Positions 53,986 through 63,350 of a stretch of DNA of 64,000 nt are shown here, piece after piece. The DNA comes from Dipteris shenzhenensis (lineage: Eukaryota; Polypodiophyta; Polypodiopsida; Gleicheniales). The stretch is taken from the NCBI GenBank assembly GCA_047967505.1, contig CM106538.1; one strand, given 5' to 3'. Every line of letters begins with the position of its first letter. Positions within the stretch are counted from its first letter, which is position 1. The position numbers were made by a program, and so were the translations under genes. The notes beneath the pieces are model-generated. The model saw only the letters and a program-made list of their open reading frames with translations, searched no databases and was not told the origin of the DNA.

Positions 53986-54557
53986 GATCTTACTTGGGAA
54001 TCATCAAGGAAATCTATTGGGTGCTTTTCAGATTCATATTATGTAATTCGATGTGTAATTCGATGATGACAAATGTCCTTCTTGTTTGGTGTCCCCCTTG
54101 TTTGTTCTATCCAAAATTTCACGACGAGTTCCCTTACTTCAGAGCTCAATACATCATTACGGGATTTTTGTTTGCAAAGATTGAAAGACAACTTTCTTCC
54201 ATCCTCATCATTTGAAAACATGTTAAGTGGTGAGTATAAATTCCTAGGGTGTATGTTCAACGCTCTCGAAGCTCTTGGAATAGATATTTCATCCTCATTT
54301 AATGATGCCACTACCATGGTTTATATGCTTCACTTCGCAAAGAGTTCCGTGTTTGATTTGGGATTCTTCAGTTCTTGTAAGGACCTTTTTAATGCTGATA
54401 GAACTGTGAAATTATCGACGTGTTGGTTGCCAAGACATTTTTGAATGCGTTCATCATTCATCACTGATTGAATGATTTCTTACCTATCTCTCCTACCAAA
54501 AGCAAGTGACAACTGCAAAATACTATTGACTATTTGGCATGCAGTCTCTGTCTTCTT
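53986..54557 (-). pseudogene. decayed repeated-family ORF, 3' part, split by copia E
   Basis: The minus-strand frame continues from 60472-60618 across the copia insertion: QIVNSILQLSLAFGRRDR, TAA, EIIQSVMNDERIQKCLGNQH, VDNFTVLSALKRSLQELKNP, TGA and TAA, VASLNEDEISIPRASRALNI, HPRNLYSPLN, EVRELVVKFWIEQTRGTPNK, KDICHHRITHRIT, TAA, HPIDFLDDSQ. One frame is kept over about 600 bp with four internal stops. The pattern (A/S)RALNI..RN(L/V)Y and FW..(E/Q)TR..PN(K/R)KD recalls a repeated fern/bryophyte hypothetical protein family (from memory). Helix-turn-helix-like spacing hints at transposon origin. Function unknown. Confidence 0.5.
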
Positions 54558-54727
54558 TGTGGGGGTTAAAGGTCACTGTGCCTTAACCCCAGTTATGTAC
54601 AATACTCAAACACATATATAAATGAATGAAAAAGAAGATTAGGGTGGTTCTGCACCCACCAAACTTGTGTGGCTCTCTGTCTCTCTCTCTCCTTCTTCCG
54701 TTCTTGCTTCCGTTGAGAGCACTCTCA
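54558..54727 (+). repeat. 5' LTR of copia E
   Basis: 170 bp, TGTGGGGGTTAAAGG..GAGCACTCTCA. It contains CATATATAAATG (TATA box, about 54612-54623) and a CT-rich end. Confidence 0.98.
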
Positions 54728-54729
54728 AC

Positions 54730-54742
54730 TAGTATCAAAGCC
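54730..54742 (+). other. primer binding site of copia E
   Basis: TAGTATCAAAGCC, two mismatches from TGGTATCAGAGCC, two bases after the LTR. Confidence 0.75.
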
Positions 54743-56176
54743 CGGGTGATCTAGCTGAGCGTGCGTGAATGCTTGAAGCTCAACAGCTCTGTGGGAGGAA
54801 GGAGAAGCTTTGTGGGAAGCTTTGTGGGTGACTTTACTTGCATCCGAGTGTGCAGAGACCTTGGAGGAACCTTTGGAAAAGTCACTTTGGCTTTGCGAAG
54901 TGGTTTTGAGAGCCTGTTAAGAGCTTTCAAAATAAAAGTCGTTTTTTGAGCTTTTCCCTGTTCCGTTCGATGACAGAGACTCCGTATTGACTTGTAGAGG
55001 CAACTATTGCTTGCTTTTGGTGTCCACATTACTTCAGGAGCTTGGAAACACCTTCATTCTTGAATCTGGGATCATTTCAGTGGATTTCTGACTCACTGTA
55101 TCAGTTCCTGCGTTTTTTGCCCGGGTATTGGAACTCAAGTTTGGAGCAACCATTTGCAGATCTGTCAGTTCCGGTGGACTCAGGAGGTCCTAAAACTTCT
55201 ATGTTGCTCATCATTCGCACTCCGGTGGAGTTTACAGATAGCTCTGTTTCCAAAAACGTTTTTCAGTCCGTGTGTTGGACCCAGTGATTGAGACCACGGT
55301 TTCCAAAACCGTCTGTCCCATTGCGTTCCGGACGCCCAAAAACCCCTACCTGTCAGTTCTTGCGCGATTCGGTGGAGGATTTTCAGAGTTATAAATCTCT
55401 GTGTATTCGATTTCGTCTCTCTGTTATGCATTTTTCATGCTAAGGTTTTGAAACCTTAGATTTATGCCACATGGCAGTGGATAAGTGTTGACTCCCATTT
55501 CTCATTCATCGGTTGGGATTTTGGAGTTCTGGCAGAAGAGAGATATTTGGAGATTTTCTTGCTGGTTCCGATTATGCAATGGCGCCCATGTTTTGAGGCA
55601 TCTCAGGTTCTATTTTCAGTAGCGCTCATTACCGTGGGACTATGATTTCTTGAGCATACCTTATGCAGATCACTCTGGTTGCAGTTTGAGCAGTGTTTGA
55701 GCAGTGTGCGCTCATTCGTGGTGTGCATTGGGTTGCAGTGGATGATTTATAGGCCATTTGGATGCATTGCGGTCCTTATTGGATGCGCTGATAGGCCTGA
55801 ATTGCCTTGTGGGATGCTATTTTTATGGACGCTTTGCACATGGATGCTATTTTATGCTGAGGGACAGCTTTGACACATTGTTGGTGATGCACTGATAGTG
55901 CTATGCTCTCTTGGATGAGACATTATTGATGCATATGCCAGTGGACAGTGTTTATGCTTGAGTCATTTGGCACTTATTGGCATTTTCTTTTGGGCCAGAT
56001 TTGCTCATATGGATGCATAGTATATGCACATGAGTCAGATGCATCTTTTGATGCTTTGAGCTTTGAGTTTTGGTGATATTTCACTCTATTGTGGCATACA
56101 CATTTGGGTGCGCTTGGTATTTGGTGTGATTCTCTCTTGCAGGCACTAGCATTTGGGATTTTGCTTTATTTGCATC
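54743..56176 (+). other. long untranslated leader of copia E
   Basis: 1.43 kb between primer site and gag without a conserved frame. Many short upstream ATGs occur. The last 300 bp are rich in GGATGC and GCATTTGG-like motifs. Confidence 0.6.
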
Positions 56177-56584
56177 ATGGCATCCTCTTCCATGTCTGAA
56201 AAGGAGTTTTTCAGCATTAAAAAGTTTGATGGGACAAACTTTTCTTTGTGGAAAGAACAGATAAGGGATGTGCTTATTCAAAAGAAGCAGATTAAACCCT
56301 TGGCAGGGATTGAAGCTAAGCCTGCAAATATGTCTGAGGATGATTGGAATGAGTTGGATGCATTAGCAAAGTCTACTATTAGACTTCATCTTGCAGAGTC
56401 AGTTTATTTCACAGTAGTAAATGAGCAGACTACGGAAGATTTGTGGAAGAAACTGTGTGCCACTTATGAGAAGGAAACTGCCTCTAATAAAGTTTACCTC
56501 ATGAAGAGGTTGTTTGAGCTGCAGATGAAGGAAGGGGTCTCCATTGCTTCTCACTTGAATGAATTCAATATTATTTTCAGCTAG
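56177..56584 (+). CDS. copia E Gag N-terminal part, ends at an amber codon
   Basis: The ATG at 56177 (MASSSMSEKEFFSIKKFDGT) is preferred over an upstream TTG in the same frame. FDGTNFSLWKEQIRDVLIQK is the Gag signature of plant copia elements (F-x-G-x-N-F-x-x-W), and LHLAESVYFTVVNEQTTEDL then LWKKLCATYEKETASNKVYL is the UBN2 region. Gag would assemble particles around element RNA. The frame reaches TAG at 56582-56584 after NEFNIIFS; the following codons LQAQKMNFDAETK continue the family pattern (usually F-x-x-L), so this looks like a single nonsense change of a CAG codon rather than a natural end. Confidence 0.9.
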   Translation: MASSSMSEKEFFSIKKFDGTNFSLWKEQIRDVLIQKKQIKPLAGIEAKPANMSEDDWNELDALAKSTIRLHLAESVYFTVVNEQTTEDLWKKLCATYEKETASNKVYLMKRLFELQMKEGVSIASHLNEFNIIFS

Positions 56585-59500
56585 CTTCAGGCTCAGAAAA
56601 TGAATTTTGATGCGGAGACTAAGGCAATATTTCTCTTATGTTCATTGCCATCCTCATGGGATACCTTCCATACAGCTGTCAGTAACTCTGCACCTGGTGG
56701 AGTACTGAAATTTGATGATGTTGTGGGTAGCTTGTTGGCCGAGGAGATTAGACGGAAGTCTATGGATGGCAACAAGCAGGATGCAGCCTTAAATGTGCAA
56801 AGGGGCAGATCACAGTTCAGGGGGAAGTCCCAAGAAAGAGGGAAGTCTCGTAGCAAATCCAGGGCACGGAACATTGAGTGTTACCATTGTGGCAAGAAGG
56901 GCCATATGAAAAAGGATTGCTACAAGCTGAAAAGAGAGCAAAAGGATAAGAAAAAGAATGCAAATTGGGGTGCAAATCAAAAGGAAGAGAGTCCAAGGGA
57001 GGACAAAGGAAAAGTGAAGATCGAGGAGATCAATGCAGTCACATGTGATAGTGACAATGATGTTCTCTTCATGTCTACTTTATCTGCAGAGTTGCTTACC
57101 ACTTCAGATGATGCATATTCCCAGGATTGGATTTTGGATTCTGGTGCTTCATTCCATGTTACTCCCCATAGGGAATGGTTCTCCACTTATGATAGTGGAA
57201 AGACAGGTTGTGTGCATCTTGGAAATGACTATGCATGTGACATAGTGGGAGCAGGTGACATAAAGTTTTCTTTTGCAAATGGGTCTGCATTTGTTTTGAA
57301 ACATGTGAGACATGTGCCTAAGTTGACCAAGAGTCTTATTTCAGTGGGTCAGCTAGATGATGCTGGTTTTCACACCACTTTTGGCTTTCAGAGTTGGAAA
57401 ATTCAGAAGGGCTCTATGCTTTTGGCCAGGGATGCCAAGTGTGGGACTTTGTATCCCTTACATGTATCAGGGGTATTTGATCATGTTGTTGCAATAACCG
57501 AGCAGCCAAGCACTTCTTTGTGGCATTGCAGGTTGGGGCACATGAGCCAGAATGGAATGAAACTCTTATGCCGTTTGGGTTATGTACCGCATTTGAGTTT
57601 CTCTGATTTTGAATTTTGTGAGCACTGTCTCTATGGGAAGCAGACTAAATCAGCCCATAAAAGAAGGGGAAAGAAAGAGTTTGAAATGCTTGATTTGGTG
57701 CATTCAGACATATGTGGTCCCATGCCTACACGGTCATTAGGCGGGGCTGAATACTATGTGACATTCATTGATGATGCAACTAGGAAAGTGTGGGCTTATG
57801 CTATAGCTCGGAAGAGTGATGTGTTCCAGGTATTTCAAAAATGGCTGGCCTTGGTTGAGAATCAGTCAGGTAGAACGCTTAAATGCCTACGGACTGATAA
57901 TGGTGGAGAGTATCTCTCTCATGACTTTCAGCATTTCTGTGATACACGTGGGATTAAGAGGGAGCTCACATCCCCTCATACTCCAGAGCAAAATCCAGTT
58001 GCAGAAAAGATGAATCGTACCATTCAAGAAAGGTTGCAATGCATGCTTTCCAATGCAAGTCTTTCTGGTGGTTTTTGGGCTGAGGCAATGAAGACTGCAG
58101 TGCATGTGATCAATAGATCACCTAGTAAGAGTTTGGATGGTGGTATTCCTGAAGAGGCATGGAGTGGCAAGAAGCCCTCTTACTCTCATTTGCGTATATT
58201 TGGGTGTGAGGCATATGCACATGTGCCAAAAGAGCTTCGAAAGAAGCTAGATCCTAAGTCTAGGAAATGCATCTTTCTAGGTTATGGTGAAAGTGGAGAG
58301 ATGGGCTATCGTCTCTGGGATCCAGAAGCAAAGAAGATCATACGCAGCCATGATGTGGTCTTCAATGAGAAGAAGATGCATAAGGCACCCATGAGGGATG
58401 TGGAAATGAGGAGAATCACTTTCCAGGATGTGAATCCACCTGCATATGTTGATAGACAGCAAGCTGTCCATGCACCAAATGTGCAAGAAATGGTACAACC
58501 AAGTACTCCCACAGGTATACAATCAAGGGTAGATGATGGATCATCTATTGGTGGAAATGATGAGCCAAATGTGGCTGATATGCAAATGGGACAGCAAGCT
58601 GAAATGCCATTGAGAAGATCATCTAGAGTGTCTAGACCGCCTGATAGGTTTGTTCCAGGGGTAGACTATGTGATGCTTACTGATTGCGGGGAGCCTTCTT
58701 GCTACAGAGAGGCTATGATGCGTGAGGATCAACGCAAGTGGGAGTATGCTATGCAATCAGAGATGAGTTCACTTATGAAGAATAAGACTTGGGACTTGGT
58801 TTCTTTGCCACATGGAAAGAAAGCATTGCCATGTAAATGGGTCTACAAAATGAAGGTCACAGGTGATGATGTGCCTAGGTACAAGGCCCGTTTGGTTGCT
58901 AAAGGGTTCAAGCAAGAGAAGGGTGTGGACTTTGATGAGATATTCTCTCCGGTTGTGAAGATGACCACACTTAGATGCATGCTTGGGCTAGTGGCAGTAG
59001 AGGATATGGAGCTTATGCAAATGGATGTCAAGACAGCTTTCTTGCATGGGGATTTGCATGAGGAAATTTACATGGTGCAGCCGGAAGGCTTTGAAGAAAA
59101 GGGCAAAGAACATTTAGTTTGCAAGCTGAAGAAGAGTCTCTATGGTCTTAAGCAAGCACCTAGAGAATGGTATCAGAAGTTTGATGCTTTCATTCGGTCC
59201 CAGGGTTTTAGAAGGAGTGAAATTGATCACTGCCTCTACACTAAAAGGGCTAAGGATAGTAGCCTGATAATCCTGGCACTATATGTGGATGATATGCTAT
59301 TGGCTAGCAAGAATACTTATGAGCTAGATGCATTAAAGGCCAAGTTGCATGAGGCCTTTGATATGAAGGATTTGGGATTTGCAGGTCATATTCTTGGTAT
59401 GCGCATCACGCGTGATCGGAGTAGGAAACTCCTTTGGCTTTCACAAAAAGAGTATGTTACAAAAGTATTACAGCGTTTCAATATGGAGGGGGGGAAGGCA

Positions 59501-60241
59501 GTGAATACTCCATTGCCTCCATATGTGAAACTGAGTCATACAGATAGTCCCAAATTAGATGAGGAGAGGGCCATGATGGCCAAGGTTCCTTATGCATCAG
59601 CAGTTGGGAGTCTTATGTATGCTATGATAGCTACTAGACCAGACATTGCATTTGCAGTGGGAGTTGTTAGCCGGTATATGGCTAATCCAGGAAAGAGGCA
59701 TTGGGAGGCAGTTAAGTGCATCATGAGGTACATGAAAGGTACCAAGGAGATGTGCATTTGCTTTGGTAAAGGAGACATGCGTGTACTTGGGTACACAGAT
59801 TCAGACTATGCAGGGCATGTGGATAGTAGGAAATCCACTTCTGGTTATGTGTTCACCTTTGCAGGTGGTGCAGTGTCGTGGATGTCTCGCGCACAGAAGT
59901 GCGTTGATTTGTCTACCACAGAGGCTGAGTATGTTGCAGCCACAGAGGGTTGTAAGGAGGCTATATGGCTTGATCGGCTAGTGGGAGATTTGGGGATTCA
60001 TACAGGTGTACCGACATTGCATAGTGATTCCGTGAGTGCTATTCAGCTAGCACGGAATCCGGTCTTTCATGCAAAGACCAAACACATTGAGGTCAGGTAC
60101 CATTTCATTAGGGAGGTAGTTGAGGACAAGCGCATAGAGCTTGTCAAGGTTCATACAGATGATAACCCTGCAGATATGCTGACGAAGAGTCTACCTAGTC
60201 AGCGGTTTGAGTATTGTCGTGTATTGATGGGCATTGGATAG
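56585..60241 (+). CDS. copia E Gag C-terminus plus complete Pol
   Basis: In frame with the upstream Gag; open for 1218 codons to TAG at 60239. Numbered from Met at 56600: zinc knuckle CYHCGKKGHMKKDC at 94-107; protease ILDSGASFHVTPH with catalytic Asp 180 (57137); GAG pre-integrase LWHCRLGHMS and CEHCLYGKQ; integrase core with Asp 57707 (HSDICGP), Asp 57896 (LRTDNGGEY) and Glu 58004 (PVAEKMNRT), a D-x35-E spacing; RT with [35 protein letters not shown] and YVDDMLLAS (59282-59308); RNase H YTDSDYAGHVDSRKSTSGYV and ending NPADMLTKSLPSQRF. All catalytic residues are present. It would process itself, copy RNA into cDNA and integrate it. Only the upstream amber codon separates it from a full polyprotein. 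Confidence 0.95.
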   Translation, partial: LQAQKMNFDAETKAIFLLCSLPSSWDTFHTAVSNSAPGGVLKFDDVVGSLLAEEIRRKSMDGNKQDAALNVQRGRSQFRGKSQERGKSRSKSRARNIECYHCGKKGHMKKDCYKLKREQKDKKKNANWGANQKEESPREDKGKVKIEEINAVTCDSDNDVLFMSTLSAELLTTSDDAYSQDWILDSGASFHVTPHREWFSTYDSGKTGCVHLGNDYACDIVGAGDIKFSFANGSAFVLKHVRHVPKLTKSLISVGQLDDAGFHTTFGFQSWKIQKGSMLLARDAKCGTLYPLHVSGVFDHVVAITEQPSTSLWHCRLGHMSQNGMKLLCRLGYVPHLSFSDFEFCEHCLYGKQTKSAHKRRGKKEFEMLDLVHSDICGPMPTRSLGGAEYYVTFIDDATRKVWAYAIARKSDVFQVFQKWLALVENQSGRTLKCLRTDNGGEYLSHDFQHFCDTRGIKRELTSPHTPEQNPVAEKMNRTIQERLQCMLSNASLSGGFWAEAMKTAVHVINRSPSKSLDGGIPEEAWSGKKPSYSHLRIFGCEAYAHVPKELRKKLDPKSRKCIFLGYGESGEMGYRLWDPEAKKIIRSHDVVFNEKKMHKAPMRDVEMRRITFQDVNPPAYVDRQQAVHAPNVQEMVQPSTPTGIQSRVDDGSSIGGNDEPNVADMQMGQQAEMPLRRSSRVSRPPDRFVPGVDYVMLTDCGEPSCYREAMMREDQRKWEYAMQSEMSSLMKNKTWDLVSLPHGKKALPCKWVYKMKVTGDDVPRYKARLVAKGFKQEKGVDFDEIFSPVVKMTTLRCMLGLVAVEDMELMQMDVKTAFLHGDLHEEIYMVQPEGFEEKGKEHLVCKLKKSLYGLKQAPREWYQKFDAFIRSQGFRRSEIDHCLYTKRAKDSSLIILALYVDDMLLASKNTYELDALKAKLHEAFDMKDLGFAGHILGMRITRDRSRKLLWLSQKEYVTKVLQRFNMEGGKAVNTPLPPYVKLSHTDSPKLDEERAMMAKVPYASAVGSLMYAMIATRPDIAFAVGVVSRYMANPGKRHWEAVKCIMRYMKGTKEMCICFGKGDMRVLGYTDSDYAGHVDSRKSTSGYVFTFAGGAVSWMSRAQKCVDLSTTEAEYVAATEGCKEAIWLDRLVGDLGIHTGVPTLHSDSVSAIQLARNPVFHAKTKHIEVRYHFIREVVEDKRIELVKVHTDDNPADMLTKSLPSQRFEYCRVLMGIG

Positions 60242-60285
60242 TATGCTCACTGTGGTTGTTCTCCCTTAAAGGCACATTGTCCTTT

Positions 60286-60296
60286 AAGTGGGAGGT
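60286..60296 (+). other. polypurine tract of copia E
   Basis: AAGTGGGAGGT directly before the 3' LTR, the plus-strand DNA priming site. Confidence 0.8.
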
Positions 60297-60466
60297 TGTG
60301 GGGGTTAAAGGTCACTGTGCCTTAACCCCAGTTATGTACAATACTCAAACACATATATAAATGAATGAAAAAGAAGATTAGGGTGGTTCTGCACCCACCA
60401 AACTTGTGTGGCTCTCTGTCTCTCTCTCTCCTTCTTCCGTTCTTGCTTCCGTTGAGAGCACTCTCA
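60297..60466 (+). repeat. 3' LTR of copia E
   Basis: 170 bp, identical to 54558-54727 on base-by-base reading. Confidence 0.98.
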
Positions 60467-60471
60467 TTCTT

Positions 60472-60618
60472 TGCTTCAATGTCCATTGAAAGGTCATTGG
60501 TTTGTGCTACTAGTTTTCTTTTCCTTCGCTCCCATCTCCGATCAGCTTCATATTTTCATATAATCTATAATTCTTGCAAGATATCTTTGACAAGGCTTTG
60601 ATTGCAATGAGCAGTATA
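60472..60618 (-). pseudogene. decayed repeated-family ORF, 5' part, split by copia E
   Basis: Minus strand reads TAHCNQSLVKDILQEL, TAG, II, TGA, KYEADRRWERRKRKLVAQTN and DLSMDIEAKKTETACQ, which runs into the insertion site and continues in frame at 54557. Removing copia E and one TTCTT rejoins KKTETACQ with IVNSILQ. Upstream of about 60618 the frame is not traceable. Confidence 0.5.
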
Positions 60619-61175
60619 TGTTAGAACATTTCCAAGTTCCATAAACCGTGTGAGTTATAGATGCGTAGGAAAAAATAGATGTAAAAGACCGAGAGAGAGA
60701 GTAAGATACCATAAAATCTTCCACATTACATATTAAAAACTATGCAAACCTCGTCAACGGAGCCATGGTTGCAGGGAAGATTGACAGGTGGTTCCATATT
60801 GTGCTTGGGCAGAGAGGAGGATGTGCAGACAAGAAGAGCATAGAAGATTGACATTGAGGTTCAGAGAGACAACAAGAGAGACATGACATAAGATTGCAAT
60901 AGATTCAAATTGTGAGACAAAGAACACAGCGGGAGAATAGAGAAAAGATAGGTGGGTCCCATCAACACGGTTTGCAGTTACAGTAGATGCCCACGTTCTG
61001 GTTGCACATAATGGAACTTCTTTAAAAAATATCCTTTGCTTTTGTGATTTTTGTGCTTTCATATCTTGTGTCCAGGACACAACTATTTTGGACACCTTAC
61101 CTTACTATCACCCAAGACAATGTGCTACTTTGTGAAGGCTTCAGATGGGTATTGGAGTCCACTTTCTTCCAAGAA
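60619..61175. other. unassigned
   Basis: GA-rich short runs (60690-60700). No gene recognised. Confidence 0.35.
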
Positions 61176-61739
61176 ATGACATATACGATCTCCATGTGCA
61201 CATGTAGAGTCATTGCACATGCAAAGTCGCAACCGGTTGCATGGGCACTAGTCTTGAAGGACCGAGGCAGAAGCATCTTGAATAGCAAAAGCAGTAGCAA
61301 AAGGACAAGCCATCCACACGAAAGTTGTGATGAACATACTTTTCCCCCGCAGAAGACACAAAGGTGCCAATGCGCATCACTAATGACGATGCCGACATTG
61401 GTGCTGGAAGGCCCCAAGGTGGAGATTCCTACACCAACGAAAAGGCAAAAGAGGAACAATGAAGGCAGAAGCTCATCTCAATCAGAGACCCCCAATTCAT
61501 GCACTCCCCCTTCTACAACAGCAATGGGGCGCACCTCTTCCCCTCTACCCCTGCCCAGTATAGCGCATATAGTTTCTCATGCAGTAAGCGCTCCGCTAGT
61601 GAGCACCACACGAGCCACAACCAGTGTTGCAATAGTGGCAAGCATTGCGGAAGTGCCACAGTTGTCAAGGGGTATGCACAGACATATGGCATTGATTATG
61701 AAGAAACATTCAGTCCGGTTGCAAGGATGGCAACCGTAA
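61176..61739 (+). CDS. hypothetical chimeric ORF next to copia C
   Basis: First ATG at 61176 gives 187 codons ([20 protein letters not shown]). The middle is basic ([20 protein letters not shown], a possible nuclear localisation patch) and then Ser/Thr/Pro-rich ([20 protein letters not shown]). The last 26 codons overlap copia C in a frame different from its RT, so the C-terminus is accidental. I recognise no domain. It could be a broken gene end or a chance frame in GC-moderate DNA. Confidence 0.25.
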   Translation: MTYTISMCTCRVIAHAKSQPVAWALVLKDRGRSILNSKSSSKRTSHPHESCDEHTFPPQKTQRCQCASLMTMPTLVLEGPKVEIPTPTKRQKRNNEGRSSSQSETPNSCTPPSTTAMGRTSSPLPLPSIAHIVSHAVSAPLVSTTRATTSVAIVASIAEVPQLSRGMHRHMALIMKKHSVRLQGWQP

Positions 61740-62985
61740 GAGCAATCATTGCTATGGCTACATCAAAGGGATGGTATTTACATGAGATGGATGTAAAGAA
61801 TGCTTTCTTGCATGGTGATTTGCAAGAAGAGGTCTATATGGAGCAGCCACCAGGTTATGTTCATGCTGTTCATCCTGAGTTTGTTTGCAAGTTGAAAAAA
61901 GCCTTTTATGGCTTGAAGTAAGCACCCAGAGCATGGTCTGACAAGATAGGATAGTATCTTGTCACTATTGGCTTTTAGATTTCCAAGGCAGATTTCTCAC
62001 TTTATGTGAGAAAAATAGAGAAAGGCATTATGCTGCTTGTCATTTATGTTGATGATTTGATCATCATAGGTGATTATCCTTCACATGAAAATGCTATTGA
62101 AGCAGAAGTTTGAGATGAAGGATTTGGGAGAGCCACATTACTTCTTAGGCATTGAGGTGATTAGATCCACAAGTGGGATATGGCTCTTGCAGAGGCAGTA
62201 TGGATTGGACATGCTATCCAAATATGGGATGACAGGTTGTAAGCCTATTTCAATTCCTTTGGAGCAGAATGTGAAGTTGAGTGCAGATGCAAGTGAGGTT
62301 CTGGAAGATCCTACTATGTACATATGCATAGTAGGAAGTTTGATTTATATGACTATTACCAAGCCAAATTTGAGCTATGCTATTGCATTGGTAAGTCAGT
62401 TTATGCAGGCTCCAAGGAAACTGCATTTGGATGCGGCTAGATGCATACTGAGGTATGTGAAGTCCACATTGCAGTATGGACTATTTTTTGATACTGGGGT
62501 TCAAAGACAGTTGCATGGATACATTGATGCTGATTGGGCTGGTAGAATTTCTGATAGACGATCTACAAGTGGATATATGTTCTCTTTTGGAAGTGCTGCA
62601 GTCACTTGGAGCAGTAAGAAATAGTCTACAGTTGCCTTATCGAGCACAGAGGCTGAGTACAGGGGTGCAGCAATGGTTGCATGTGAGGCAGCTTGGTTGC
62701 ATAAGCTACTTTATGATATGCATCAGTCTATAGGTGGGCCAGTTGTCATTTATTGCAACAAGATGAACAGTATACACTTGGCAAATAACCCAGTCTATCC
62801 TGCTAGAACAAAGCACATTGAGGTGCATTATCACTATGTGCGGGAGAAGCTTCTAGTAGGTTTTATTGATCTAGTTTATGTAAGCACAGAGGATCAGGTA
62901 GCTGACATATTCACAGAGGAATTGGGCGTAGAGAAGCTGTGCAAGTTTAGAGATGTGCTTGGTGTGGAAGAATTGGAATTGAGCT
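61662..62985 (+). pseudogene. copia family 1 copy C RT/RNase H
   Basis: [52 protein letters not shown] then TAA (CAA in copy B), [14 protein letters not shown] (YVDD at 62045-62056), an 11-base deletion causing a frameshift, FEMKDLGEPHYFLGIEVIRS, LHGYIDADWAGRISDRRSTS (RNase H Asp kept), TWSSKK then TAG (CAG in copy B), ARTKHIEVHYHYVREKLLVG and EDQVADIFTEELGVEKL. Better preserved than copy B but still broken at four or more sites. Confidence 0.9.
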
Positions 62986-62995
62986 CGAGGGGAGG

Positions 62996-63350
62996 TGTTG
63001 AGATATCGAGCTCCACTTGTGATATGCCAAGGTGATCGTTGTGCATTTATGTCACCGACTTGTTAGCTGTAGATGCGGTTGGTACACCACCCATGAATAA
63101 TAGCTGGATGACAGCTATCTTTATGTACTCTAGTTAGTGGCTCAGTTAGTATGCCACCTTAGTTAGGTGAGTTTGGTTTGAGACCCATATATAGGGTTAA
63201 TCTATTCTTTTGTACTAAGAAAGTTTTTTTGGCTTTCACAACTAAGAAGAGGAAAACTGTTTTCAGCCTCCACCTTTGTGTGTATTCCCCCATTGTGTAT
63301 GTCAAAACGCTACAAGTGAGACTCCTTACTTCTGTCCCACTTTCTTTACA
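62996..63350 (+). repeat. 3' LTR of copia family 1 copy C
   Basis: 355 bp, TGTTGAGATATCGAGC..TTTCTTTACA, preceded by GAGGGGAGG (polypurine tract). Confidence 0.92.

Larger units (their letters stand above)
54558..60466 (+). mobile_element. young copia retrotransposon E
   Basis: 5909 bp with two identical 170-bp LTRs and the 5-bp target duplication TTCTT (54553-54557 and 60467-60471). The interior has a primer site, a long leader (54743-56176), a Gag-Pol frame of 1354 codons with one amber codon, and a polypurine tract. LTR identity implies a recent insertion; divergence from family 1 (different LTR and protein) makes it a separate family. Confidence 0.98.
61662..63350 (+). mobile_element. 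Copia family 1, copy C (3' part)
   Basis: Starts abruptly inside RT (matching copy B from about 47064) and runs to the 3' LTR end at 63350. The 5' half is missing. It abuts a gypsy RT on the right. Confidence 0.9.

Noticed and set aside
54073-54444. 123-codon plus-strand ORF (MSFLFGVPLVCSIQ..)
   Set aside because: It is antisense to the decayed family ORF on the minus strand, which has the better protein-like pattern and continues across the copia insertion.
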